From: DASQZK01 sp963763215
GTDB taxonomy: Bacteria > Bacteroidota > Bacteroidia > Bacteroidales > GCA-2748055
Reading direction: 5' to 3'
DNA length: 64,000 nucleotides
NCBI GenBank assembly: GCA_963763215.1
Contig: CAVXNX010000005.1
Coordinates: 186,001 to 250,000 of the forward strand
Part shown: in pieces, positions 48,835 to 59,016 of the stretch
Numbering within the stretch: the first letter of the stretch is position 1
Layout of the letters: the number at the start of each line of letters is the position of its first letter
Notes under the pieces: model-generated
Told to the model about the DNA's origin: nothing
The model's input: the letters and a program-made list of their open reading frames with translations, nothing else
Database searches by the model: none
Program-made: the position numbers and the translations under genes

Positions 48835-51280
48835 TCATTTTTCATCCGACATCGACGGGGGTGCGTCGGCCGGGGAGCTTCCCCATCTCTTATCCGGCCT
48901 CGGGCCCATGTCCAGGATGAGGCTTCCTCCGGAGGTGATTTCTTTATGGGTGAACCAGGGTTTATCGAGCGGTTTGCCCTGGAGAAGAGCGCTGCGGATA
49001 AACCGGTTCCGGTCGCTGTTGTTCTTTGCCATGATGGTAAAACTGTCTCCCTTGTAATATGTCGTGTCGAGGTGAATGACCACTTTATCGAAGAGGGGAC
49101 TTCCGATCTCATAGACCGGTTCGACGGCGGCACCCCCCTGCAGGTCGAACAACCCGATCTTCATCAGCACGGCGAGCGATCCCATGAGGCCCTGGTCTTC
49201 ATCGCCGTTGTATCCTTCCTGCGGGCTGAGGCCGGAGTAAATCCGGTCGACCACCTCGCGCGACCAGTACTGGGTGAGCCAGGGTGCACCGGAATAGTTG
49301 AAGATAAAAGCCACTTCCATTGAAGGCTGGTTCCCGTAATTGATATAGATCTCTTGCCCGCTGGTCCTTCACAAAGGCATCCCGGTGTAGCAAAATTCTT
49401 CACGTGAAAATCCGTCTGCTCGGCGATCTCGAAGGAACGGTTGAGTTTCATGGTCAGTTTTTCAGGTCCGCCCATGAGAGCGGCCAGCCCTTTGATGTCG
49501 TGGGGAACGAACCACGTCGACTGGGCCGCATTGGATTCGACAAAGCCTTCATCGACCGCCAGGGGATCGAAAGGTTCCAGCCATTTTCCCGCAACCGTTT
49601 TGGGCCGCATCCATCCCGACGTGCTGTCCCACAGGTTTGTATAATTTTTCGCCCTTTTCATGAAGAGGTGGTAATCGTCGGTTTTTCCCAGGCTTTTGGC
49701 CATCTGGGCCAGGCACCAGTCCTGGTAGGCATATTCCAGGGTCTGTCCGGCACCGTCCTGGTGGGCGCCCCAGGTATGTGTGATCCAGCGGGTAGGGGAC
49801 ATATCCCCGGTCGATGTAATATTCGATGCCCCCGCCCTTGAAGGTATTATGTTCATAACCCGCCTTGCTCATCAGTCCGCCGGGGAAGGCATTTTTCCGC
49901 ATCCCTTCATAGGCTTTCTGTGCATCGAATCCGCGGATGCCCTTCATCCAGGCGCTGACGATAAAGGGTGTTGTGGAGGCGCCGGTCATGACATAAGTAT
50001 AATTCCCTCCCGAAGGCCCCCGGGGGATCAGTCCGCCGTCGTCGTACATCCGGAGCATGGAGTTGACAAACTGTTCCGTAATGTCGGGATAAACCAGATC
50101 CCACAAGGTATTCAGCGTCCACTGGGCGCCCCAGAACGCATCCGAGTTGAAATGATTGAACCGGGGTTTCCCATCCTCTCCGGCATGGATATGTCCTGTC
50201 CTCGGCTGGTCGCCAGTGTTGTCAATGTAGGTACCCCGGGCATCGCTGACAATTCGCCGGCCCTGGAGGGCATGCCACAAATCGGTATAAAAGCGTCGCT
50301 GTTGCGTGATGGTGCCGCCATAAACTTCGATGCGGCTGAGGTAGCTGTTCCACTCATCGTATGAATCATGGACGACGCGGTCAAAATCCCATCCCGGAAG
50401 TTCAGCGGCGATGTTATCGCGGGCCGCGTCGATGCCGGTATAGGAGATGCCCACTTTCATGAGGATCTGCTGGCCGGCGGCCGTTTTAAAATGCATGAAC
50501 ACCCCGCCTCCGGAACCGCTGAAGGTTTTGACATCGCCGAGCATTTTTCCGTTCTGCCAGGCCTCAAAACGATCGAACGGGGTGTCCAGCCGGATGACGT
50601 AATAGACTTTCAGGGGTTTGGGTCTCCGGCTGGTCCCGTCCATCACGGCATATCCTTCGATCTCCCTGCTGCTGACCATTTTGGCCGCGCCCTCCTTAGT
50701 GCCGGAGGGCCCGAGCACAGTCGCCAGGTCGAGCAGGATGTAGCTGTCGGGTGAAGAAGGGAAGGTATAGCGGTGAAAACCGACCCGCGTTGTCGAGGTG
50801 AGTTCTGCCAGGATCCTGTAACGCTTCAGGTAGACCGCATGATATCCGGGCCGCACCATTTCGTCATCGGTGCGAGTAATCCGATCCGTAAGCTTTCGGG
50901 CCTGCCGGACCGTTGAAGGTGCCGGTCACCGGCAGAACAGGGATTCCCGACATCTGCCAGGCATGGATATGGCTGAAGAAGAGGATGGTGTCCTCGTTAT
51001 AGCGGTATCCCGAATTCCAGGCGCCGTCGATGGCCATATCGGGACTCAGGTTGACCATGCCAAAAGGTCTGCAGGCCGACGAGAAGAAAAACCACCGGGA
51101 ATTGGCCGCATCGACCAGTGGCTGAACCAGCCTTACCGGTCCGGCGGCATCCAGGTAAAGGGACTCGCATGCTTCTTCATCCGGCATGAGGGAATCCGGC
51201 CGGGGAACCTGGGACGCCAGAGGGGTAAGGTTGACTAACAGGAGCAGCAGGGCAGGCAGCAGGGATGTCATTCTTTTCAT
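48835..51280 (-). CDS. GH92 family alpha-mannosidase-type enzyme, frameshifted (second GH92)
   Basis: About 815 codons. The ATG at 51280 (51289 is an alternative) gives a signal peptide (LLPALLLLLVNLTPLASQ). The N-terminal GH92 domain has ANSRWFFFSSACRPFGMVNL. Catalytic blocks: YTDLWHALQGRRIVSDARG, AFWGAQWTLNTLWDL, TLEYAYQDWCLAQMAKSLG, and the calcium loop GYNGDEDQGLMGSLAVLMKI. Frame changes near 50870, 49800 and 49350 join these blocks without a gap. This GH92 differs markedly from the one at 18938-21259. It is the first gene after the susD-side hairpin, so its transcription may depend on read-through. Confidence 0.85.
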
Positions 51281-51393
51281 GGTCGGCATAATTCAAAAGC
51301 GTTTAGCATGGCGTGATGAATATGGTCAATGGAAGCATGGGCAGGCCGGAACATTGATCCGGGGCTCATGCACCTGATCGTTCAGAAATGCGG

Positions 51394-51424
51394 AAAGAGG
51401 GGCAGGGCGAAGCTGCCCCTCTTT
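51394..51424 (-). terminator. Strong intrinsic hairpin between susD and the first enzyme gene
   Basis: AAAGAGGGGCAG (51394-51405) pairs perfectly with CTGCCCCTCTTT (51413-51424), with a 7-base loop. On the transcribed (minus) strand the stem ends in CTCTTT. It lies 28 bases after the SusD stop and 114 before the GH92 start. Such hairpins behind susCD lower expression of downstream enzyme genes or mark mRNA processing. Confidence 0.75.
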
Positions 51425-51451
51425 TGATGCGGATAAAGCGATTGCCTGTTC

Positions 51452-53278
51452 TTATTGGTAACCGTCATTTTGTGAAATGGCCGGTGTTGAAAGGTCGATT
51501 TCACTCTGCGGGTATCGGACGAAGCAGGTGATGTGCATCCAGGTTCCCCTTGGCATGGGTCCAGGGATTCATCAGGTCGGTACGCTCGATGAGTTTCCCC
51601 GTTCTCTTGAGATCAAACCATCGCATCCCTTCCCCAAGAAATTCGCGGGCCCTCTCATCGAGGATCATGTCGATGGTGACATTCCCCGGGCGTGGCGCGG
51701 TATGAAACCGAATCGAGGGACTGTGACATCGGCCGGGTTGGCGGCCATCATGGGATCTGCACCGGCATTGTCGCCAAGGGCACGGTCGAGGACCTTGTTG
51801 TAATAGACATCGGCACCGCCGAGCTGACCTCCGGAAGCTCCTTTGACAATGGCCTCAGCGGCGATAAGATATGCTTCGGCCGATCTGAAGAGGATGAAGT
51901 CGGTGGTTCCATAGGCATCGCCATAGGGAATGCCGGGCTGCCAGAATTTCCACATCAGCGGCGTCTGGAACTTATCATGGTAAGGGGTCTTGTCAACGGT
52001 CCCGAAATCGGGCGTGTTCAGGACAGCGTAAGGTTTCGTACCGCCAACGTCGAGACCTTTATCGGCGGGATCGGCAGGATTATTCCATGGCCTGTACCAG
52101 ACAACCGTGTCCCCTTTGTTGATGTTGATCATCGTTGTTGTGTCACCTGAAATGGGCTCGAAACCGGAAACACTGTGAAGGGCGACGATGGCATCCACAA
52201 AATTCCACTGGTAGCGGGTGTCCATCTGTGGGCTGTACAGCCTGTACATGGCCGGGGTAACGACATAATCGGGCAGTTGCCGGTTGTATTCACTCGTCCG
52301 GGCCAGCTGGCCGGGCATGGATTCCACACCGCCCCCGAAAATCGAATGGGCATTATTGCCGGGCAATGCATCGGGGTTGGACGGATCGCCGTTATAGGTC
52401 AGGACATCATTGCTGTACTGGACGGCAAAGACAATTTCCGGGTTCAGGTCATTCTGTGTCGGGAAGGTTTCCAGCAGCGGGTTCTCGGAATGCTGCGGGA
52501 AAAGATCGCTGTAATGTTCCGCCAGCGGATAGGCACTGATGATCTTATCGGCATACTGGAGAGCCATATCAAAATCTGAAGGCGATCCGCCGAGGGAATT
52601 GTTGAAATTCCATCCCCGGGTGAGATAGACCCGGGCCAGTAAAAACTGTGCGGCTCCCTTGGTGGCCCGTCCGTAATCGGAAGCCTGATCGGGCAGTGCG
52701 GCCTCGGCATCCGCCAGGTCCTTGAGGATCTGGGTATACACATCGGCAGCGGCAACCTTCTCCACATGCCGTGTTGCTGAGGTCGTTTCGGTAAGGGGCA
52801 TGGGAATATCACCCCATTCCTGGACGAGCAAAAAATAACTGTAGGCGCGCAGGAATTTGGCTTCACCTACCCTGACCGCTTTCAGGCTTTCATCCATGTC
52901 GATATCCGGTGCCCGTTCGATGGCTGTATTGGTGCGTGCGACCTCCCGGTAGAGAAGATCCCAGAGACTTTTCAATGAAGGTTCTTCCGAATTCATCCTC
53001 ACGTCATAAAGATTTAATCCGCTCCCGGCATCCGACGGGTTTGCCCAGCCGAGATCGGTGAACATATCGGTGCCAAGCAGCACCAGGTTCCTTTGCTGGG
53101 TGATATCCCGCAGCAGAGTGTAATTGGATTTGACCAGGTCCTCAAAACCGTTCGCGTCGATGTAATAGGAATCGGCGGTGATGATCGATACGGCATCTTC
53201 TTCGAGAAACTTCTGACATCCGCTTCCGGCAAATAAAAGTGTGATTGTCAGTATGATTGTCCATTTATTTCGTTTCAT
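51452..53278 (-). CDS. susD: SusD/RagB-like surface glycan-binding lipoprotein, two frameshifts
   Basis: About 608 codons. The ATG at 53278 gives a lipoprotein signal (LTITLLFAGSGCQKFLEED). The tetratricopeptide-like SusD domain includes RVGEAKFLRAYSYFLLVQEW, VYTQILKDLADAEAALPD and GAAQFLLARVYLTRGW. The frame changes near 51685 (CCCGGGG run; HARG continues NVTIDMILDERAREFLGEGM) and again near 51515 (CCC run; RPIP continues QSEIDLS), ending SQNDGYQ at 51452. SusD binds the incoming oligosaccharide and acts as the lid of the SusC barrel. It follows SusC by 33 bases, in the standard SusC-SusD order. Confidence 0.9.
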
Positions 53279-53311
53279 AATGGTGATTTTTTTAGAGTGA
53301 AACAACATTGA

Positions 53312-56300
53312 TCAGATTGACACGCTCACACCGAACATGTAGGTGGTAAACGGCACGTTGTCACGGTAGGTACTGGTGTTGTACTCCGGATCAAAGCTGA
53401 TGTAATTGGTAAAGACAAAGGGATTGTTGATCTGCCCGTAGATCCTGAAATTCTGGAACTTCCATTTGTTGAGCAGGCTGCGCGGGAAGGTATATCCCAG
53501 GGTGATGTTGGCGATGCGAACGAAGGAGGCATCCTGGTATTCGATGGCTGCCCGGTAAGGATTTTTCTCGTTAAGCCCGAAATAATCGTTGGTCGGGTTA
53601 TCGGGTGTCCAGTAATTCAGAACGAGGTGGTTATACCGGCCGTTGGTGACTTCACCCATGGTACCGCTGAGCATGCCGTTTTTGAACTGTACGCCCTGAC
53701 GGGTATAGGCGAAGACGGAAAAGTCGAAGTTCTTCCAGTTCAGGGTGTTCGTCATACCTCCGATCCATTTGGGAAGTTCTGAACCAAGCACAAACCGGTC
53801 GTCCCCTTCACCGGAATCCGATATTTTTCCGTCATTGTTTTTATCGACGACCTTGACGGCCCCGGGTTCAACGCCATATGATGCGGCCTTGTCCTTTTCA
53901 CTGGTCTGCCAGATGCCATCAAACTTGTAATAGTAGTTGGATCTCAGCGATTCACCGACGAACCAGCCATTGCCTTTATCGGCGGTAATGTCGCCGCCGT
54001 AAAGTTCCTTGATCTCATTGTGGTTGGCCGAGAAGTTAAGGCTCGTGCTCCATTTGAAATCACCGGCTACGATGTTCACGGAATTCAGTGTAACTTCAAT
54101 CCCTTTGTTCTGAACCTTGCCCACATTGGAAGTAACCTGGGAGAATCCTGTTGAGGTGGGGATCTGCGGGTTCAGGATCAGGTCGACGGTATTCCTGTTG
54201 TACAGATCGATGGTGGCAGCGACCCGGTTGCGGATCAGTCCGATGTCGATCCCGAAGTCCAGTTCCTTACTCATTTCCCATTTCAGATTCTGGTTTCCAA
54301 GTGTCGAGGGCGCCCAGTCCGTAAGCGGAGCTCCCATTGAAGTCGTAGGGCGTCTGTATCAATACGGCCTGCGTGGCATAGGGGGCCACCACATCGTTCC
54401 CCACGATCCCGTAACTCAGACGGAGTTTCAGATTGGAAATGAAATTGGCATTGTCCATGAACGAGGCATTACTGACGCGCCATGCCAGGGCTGCCGAGGG
54501 AAAGAAGGCCCATTTGTGCCCGGGGGCCAGGACCGAAGAACCATCCCAGCGTCCTGATGCCGTGAAGAGGACCTGTTGGTTCCAGGTATAATTCAGGCGG
54601 CCCATATAGGAAAGAAGAGTTCGTTTTGTCAGGTCGCTGCCGACGCCATTGATGGTGGCGGCCGAACCGACATTGTACCAGATGGAATTGTAGGGCAGAT
54701 CCTCGACCTGGATGTCGGATGTTTCCCGTCTTTCTTCAAAGGCACTCTGGATGGCCGATATATCGAAATGGTTTTTGCCTGCGTCCAGCTGGTAATTCAG
54801 GATGTTATCCCACGTGTAAGAGGTATAGGTATCGGTGCTGTACTCAGCCCGCGGTTTGCGCGTGGTCTTCTGGGATTTTGTAAAGGTGCCCCTGAAATCC
54901 CCGGTACGCATATTGCTTGTCGATGCCGACAGCGAAGACCTGAAGCGGAGACCCTTCAACGGCGTCAGTTCGAGATAACCATTGGCCAGAAGGTTTGAGC
55001 CTACGTTTTCATACTGGTAGTTCTGGGAGTTCCCTTCCACCAGCGGGTTAAGCACCTGGTGGTCGTTGATCCCCATCCAGACGGCGTAGCCGTTCCAGTC
55101 GATTTCCGCATTTTCCTGGGGATTCAGGACATCCTTGTACAGGTTCACCCCCGTGGGACGGGCCCGGTAGGCCGACCGGACGGCTTCGAACGAACCGGTG
55201 TTCTGATCGGTATACGTGTAATAGCTCGTAAAACCGGCGCTGACAACGTCATTGAATTTGCTGTCGATGCTCCCTTTGAGGTTATAGCGTTTGAAGTCGG
55301 TATTGATCACATTCCCTTTTTCATCCAGGTAACCGCCTGAAAAATAGTACTTGGTGCTTTCATTCCCTCCTGAAACGGCAATCACATGACTGGTTTGCGG
55401 AACAGGATCGGTGATCAGGTCCACCCAGTCGGTCGATTTGCCGGCATCGATGGTGGCCTGTTCGGTGGTGGTAAACTCATCCGGCGTGCCGCCGGCGGAA
55501 ACCACATCATCCGTGTAAGCTTTGGCAAACTGCTGGGCATTCATCATCTTGGGCAGGTGCGAGGGAACTTTGACACCGATGTAGCTGTCGTATGTCACCC
55601 GTGGTTTCCCGGATGTTCCTTTCTTGGTGGTCACGATGATCACACCGTTGGCGCCCCGTGACTCCATAAATGGCCGTGGCTGAGGCATCTTTCAGAACAT
55701 CCACCGAGGCAATATCATTGGGGTTGAGGTTGTTGAGATTTCCCCCCATGACCCCGTCGATAACCACCAGCGGCCGGTTGCTGAAATTGATCGAACTCAG
55801 CCCCCGGATGTCGATATCGAAATCTGCACCCGGCTGGGAATTGGCTTTGGCAATGCTGACACCGGCCACCTGTCCCTGCAATGCCTGTGAGGTCTGAACG
55901 AAATTGGACCGTGACGATATCCGATGAACTGACCGTTCCCACTGCACCCGTCAGGTCACTTTTTTTCACCGAGCCATACCCGATGGCCACCACCTCTTCC
56001 AGTCCGACAGCCGATTCGGAAAGACTGACATCGATAACCGTTTTTCCCGAAACCGGAACTTCCTGTGTTTCCATACCCACGTACGAAAACACAAGAATGT
56101 CATCCGGCGAGTTCACGGTGATGGAATATTTTCCCTCGAGGTTGGTGATTGTCCCCGTTTCCGTACCCTTGATCACGACCGTTACCCCGATGAGAGGATC
56201 GCCATTAGAGGCGCTGGTCACGGTTCCGGTGACCACATTTTGTTGCTTCTCAGTTTTCAGATTGGGCATGAGAACCACAAAATTATCCTTGATCTCTTCG

Positions 56301-56630
56301 TAGGTCATATTTGCCTGTGAAAGTGCCCCTTCAAGCACGGTGTTCACGGGCTGGTTTTCGGCGGTAACATTCACGATGGTGTTGAGTTCCCGGAGGTTGT
56401 CGTTATAGAAGAAATCAATGTTGGATTGTTTCCCGATTTCACCGACAACTTCACGGACCGTAGCGTTTTTCATATTCAGGCTGATCAGGTTGGCTCTGGG
56501 AGAATACACTCTCGGCAGCTGCCTGAAAAACCGTCAGGATGAAAAGAAATAGCGTTATTTTCATGGTCAGTAACATTTTTTTAATACCATTTTTTTTGAA
56601 AATGGTATCTTTGTCATCTTTAGTTTTCAT
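53312..56630 (-). CDS. susC: SusC/RagA-like TonB-dependent transporter with STN domain, about four frameshifts
   Basis: About 1,105 codons. N-terminal cytoplasmic stretch and signal (TMKITLFLFILTVFQAAA), STN secretin/TonB signalling domain (LISLNMKNATVREVVGEIGK), carboxypeptidase-like beta domain (VVTGTVTSASNGDPLIGVTV), plug domain with DVLKDASATAIYGSRGANGV (joined across a break), and the beta-barrel ending TYMFGVSVSI. Frame changes near 56495, 55910, 55664 and 54310 separate conserved blocks without loss. With SusD it imports oligosaccharides across the outer membrane. The STN domain implies signalling to the FecR/ECF-sigma pair encoded just upstream. Confidence 0.92.
56584..56608 (-). repeat. 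Perfect 10-bp hairpin inside the first codons of susC
   Basis: ATACCATTTT (56584-56593) and AAAATGGTAT (56599-56608) are perfect inverted arms around a 5-base loop, 22 bases after the ATG. The stem covers codons for the short cytoplasmic extension. It could be a site for an antisense RNA or RNA-binding protein, or simply result from A/T-rich codons. Confidence 0.45.
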
Positions 56631-56699
56631 AAATTTCGACTTTAAAGGGTTAAACATTCAAGTCCTGGATTATTGATTTACAGAGATTTGGGTTTAATC

Positions 56700-57833
56700 T
56701 TACTGACCGGAAAATGTGGCCGCATTTTCCGGTCTTTTTATATGGGGTTTTTTCGCATATTTGAGTGTGATGACGTTTTTATCAATGCTGTATTTAATCG
56801 GTGATGCACTGGATATGGCGCGCATCACCTCTTCGATGGTCACCTGGTCGAGCACCCCGGTGAATTTGATATGCCGGATCGAATCGTTCTGGAAGATGAT
56901 CCGGACATTATAGTACCGTTCGAGCTGCCGCGTAATCTCCTCCAGCGGTTCGGATTTCAGAATGAGCTTTCCGTCCTTCCAGGCGCCGTCATTTTCAGGA
57001 TACTGGATTTTAGAAACCTTGATCTTTGTGTCCCGTTCATGTCCCGGACCGTTCCCGGCGGGTTGCGGAGATGTCTGCTTATCTGTTGTGGTGTAGGTCA
57101 TTTTCCGGTCAGCCTTGGTGTAGATCAGTTTTTCATGCGGTGTCAGCACGATGGTATTCTGTTGTTCACCTTCGTGGTTGAGTGAATTGACCTCGATCCG
57201 GCCCCTGACCAGGGTGGTTTCGATGACTTTGTCGTCGGGGTAAGAGCGGACATTGAACACGGTTCCCAGGACCCGAATGGAAAGATCACTGGTATTGACG
57301 ATGAACGGGACGTGAGCGTTGTGTTTGATATCAAAGAAGGCCTCTCCGCTCAGGTTCACGTTCCTGGAATTTACGCCAAACCCCGCATTATAGGTCAGTT
57401 TGCTTCCCGAATTCAACCAGACCTTTGACCCATCGGGAAGGACCATGCTGATCCTGGAGCCATAGGGAACGGTAATTTCATTGGCCCTGGCCGTGATCCG
57501 GCTGATATTCTTCAACCGGAAGGCAAAATACGTGGTGGCGACAACCAGGATCGCCAGGGCGGCGGCAACCAGGATCTGCACCATTGAGAATCTCCGGGTT
57601 TTGCCACCGGAAAGCGGGCTGTCTTCCTCGGCCCGTTGAAGGGAAAGATGCATGCGTTCCCACGCCTGGTCGACATCCGCCTTGCCGGGACCATGACTTT
57701 CCAGGAAGATCCTTTTGACTTCAAAATACTTCAGACGATTGGCGGTATCTTCATTAAGCCAGGCGAAAAGGGCATCGGTTTCTTCGGGTGTGGCTGTGCC
57801 TAAAAGAAATTTAATAATGGTTGAATCGGACAT
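56700..57833 (-). CDS. FecR-type anti-sigma factor
   Basis: An intact 377-residue inner-membrane regulator. Residues 1-80 form the cytoplasmic sigma-binding part (PEETDALFAWLNEDTANRLK). A transmembrane helix lies at about 85-106 (MVQILVAAALAILVVATTYF). The FecR periplasmic domain follows, starting at EITVPYGSRISMVLPDGSKV with LNSGSKLTYNAGFG, LSGEAFFDIKHNAHVPFIV. A DUF4974 domain ends the protein (ILKSEPLEEITRQLERYYNV). It would be contacted by the STN domain of SusC when glycan is bound and then release or activate the ECF sigma factor. It lies 61 bases after the sigma gene and 70 before susC, so these four genes form the regulatory head of the PUL. Confidence 0.93.
   Translation of the reverse strand: MSDSTIIKFLLGTATPEETDALFAWLNEDTANRLKYFEVKRIFLESHGPGKADVDQAWERMHLSLQRAEEDSPLSGGKTRRFSMVQILVAAALAILVVATTYFAFRLKNISRITARANEITVPYGSRISMVLPDGSKVWLNSGSKLTYNAGFGVNSRNVNLSGEAFFDIKHNAHVPFIVNTSDLSIRVLGTVFNVRSYPDDKVIETTLVRGRIEVNSLNHEGEQQNTIVLTPHEKLIYTKADRKMTYTTTDKQTSPQPAGNGPGHERDTKIKVSKIQYPENDGAWKDGKLILKSEPLEEITRQLERYYNVRIIFQNDSIRHIKFTGVLDQVTIEEVMRAISSASPIKYSIDKNVITLKYAKKPHIKRPENAATFSGQ
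56705..56739 (+). terminator. 12-bp hairpin with T-run at the fecR end
   Basis: GACCGGAAAATG (56705-56716) and CATTTTCCGGTC (56723-56734) pair perfectly around a 6-base loop, with TTTTT at 56735-56739 on the plus strand. The hairpin covers the last codons of the FecR gene. On the minus (fecR-susC) transcript the stem forms too but has no T-run, so it may separate mRNA stability of fecR and susC or stop antisense transcription. Confidence 0.6.
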
Positions 57834-57894
57834 GTGCTTAAAAACAAGGTGTGTATTTAAGAGACGTCCGCGAGCCGTTTATCCCTAAACGGAT

Positions 57895-58494
57895 TCAGAA
57901 AAAAAGTGGAAAAAGAAGACCGGTGGCCAGGAAAACAGCGAGGTAGTCTTTCAGGGCGATCCTTAAAAGTTCGAGGGCACGGGTAATATGGTATTCGATG
58001 GATTTTTCGGTGAGATGAAAGCTTTTGGCGATTTCCTTGTTGGTGAGGTGCTGGTCCCGTGACAGGAGGTAAATCCGCCTTGTCTGATCCGGAAGTTTCT
58101 CGAGGGCATTCAATACCAGGACATCGATCTCTTTCTCGAATAGGAGGTTCAGACCGGTCTCGCTGAACAGCCGGTTCATGATCTGCGCTTCCCGGAGTTT
58201 CATGCGGTGCGATTCGGTGTGCTTCTGCCTGGCCGTTTCATGCCGGAGGAAGCTGATGCATTCGTTGTGGATCCATTTGATCAGGTATCCCCTGATGCTG
58301 ATTTTAATGTTCAGCGATCGCCTTGACCTCCAGAGCTTCAGGAAGATATCCTGCACAATATCCTCTGCAAGCTGCTTGTCGCCGATGTAAAATCCGGCAT
58401 AATTGAGAAGATCCTGAAAATATTTCCTGAAAAGCGTCTCGAAAGCTTTTTCATCGTCTTTCCTGATCCTGGCAATCAAATCATGCTCTTCCAT
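57895..58494 (-). CDS. ECF-type RNA polymerase sigma factor
   Basis: A 199-residue intact sigma-70 family protein. Region 2 at the N-terminus: FETLFRKYFQDLLNYAGF and AEDIVQDIFLKLWRSRRSLN. Region 4 near residues 135-180: LEKLPDQTRRIYLLSR and KEIAKSFHLTEKSIEYHITR. It ends in a hydrophobic tail (VFLATGLLFPLFF), common in Bacteroidota ECF factors paired with FecR. It presumably drives the susC promoter and perhaps its own operon when FecR receives the outer-membrane signal. It is the first gene of the long minus-strand block. Confidence 0.93.
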   Translation of the reverse strand: MEEHDLIARIRKDDEKAFETLFRKYFQDLLNYAGFYIGDKQLAEDIVQDIFLKLWRSRRSLNIKISIRGYLIKWIHNECISFLRHETARQKHTESHRMKLREAQIMNRLFSETGLNLLFEKEIDVLVLNALEKLPDQTRRIYLLSRDQHLTNKEIAKSFHLTEKSIEYHITRALELLRIALKDYLAVFLATGLLFPLFF

Positions 58495-59016
58495 GACCGG
58501 CTTACTTTTGATACGGAAAGGGTGAAACCCTCCGGGTTAGTTTCAAATAGTCAGTTTAAATAATCTTCAGTTTACAGATTCGCTTTGGGTCTGGTTCTGG
58601 TAAAGAGATAAATCGAATATTCAACGCTTTCCTGCCATTTCCGGTTTCCTACTTACAAAAAAACAGCGACAGGTCAAGGTTCCCTCCTCAAAAGACGACT
58701 CACAGGGCTGGCGTGCACGACCCGCAATCCTTCCGGAACATCAGATAGTTAACACCGGAAAGGGGAATTGTGTTCAAATGGAGCCGGGTCTACCCTGTCA
58801 GGTTCCTGGCGGAATAAGGGCTTATACAATCCCCATCCCGGTCAGTGATCGGGAAATCCCGTCTGTCACCAAAAAGGCACATGCCATCATTTTCGTACGG
58901 ACATGTCCGGGGAGTTTATGCGCAAACCCCTTTCAATAAATGGGAAATTCAGAACGAATTGAACGACATATTTGCCATATTTGGAAATAATTTGACCCAT
59001 CACGGCATCCCCTAAA
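58495..59016. other. Divergent intergenic region, 522 bases
   Basis: It lies between the sigma factor (minus) and the NagX-like gene (plus) and should hold both promoters. No gene is supported. A TTCCGG/CCGGAA inverted pair occurs near 58732-58758. Just above 59017 the AT-rich TTTG ... TAATTTG (58971-58994) loosely resembles Bacteroidota promoter elements, but the spacing (13 bases) is shorter than the usual 19-21, so no promoter is called. Confidence 0.5.

Noticed and set aside
51452..56630. Programmed frameshifting as an explanation for the SusC/SusD breaks
   Set aside because: The breaks occur at unrelated places and contexts in many different families, in both directions, without a common slippery site or downstream structure. 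Indel errors or recent mutations fit better.
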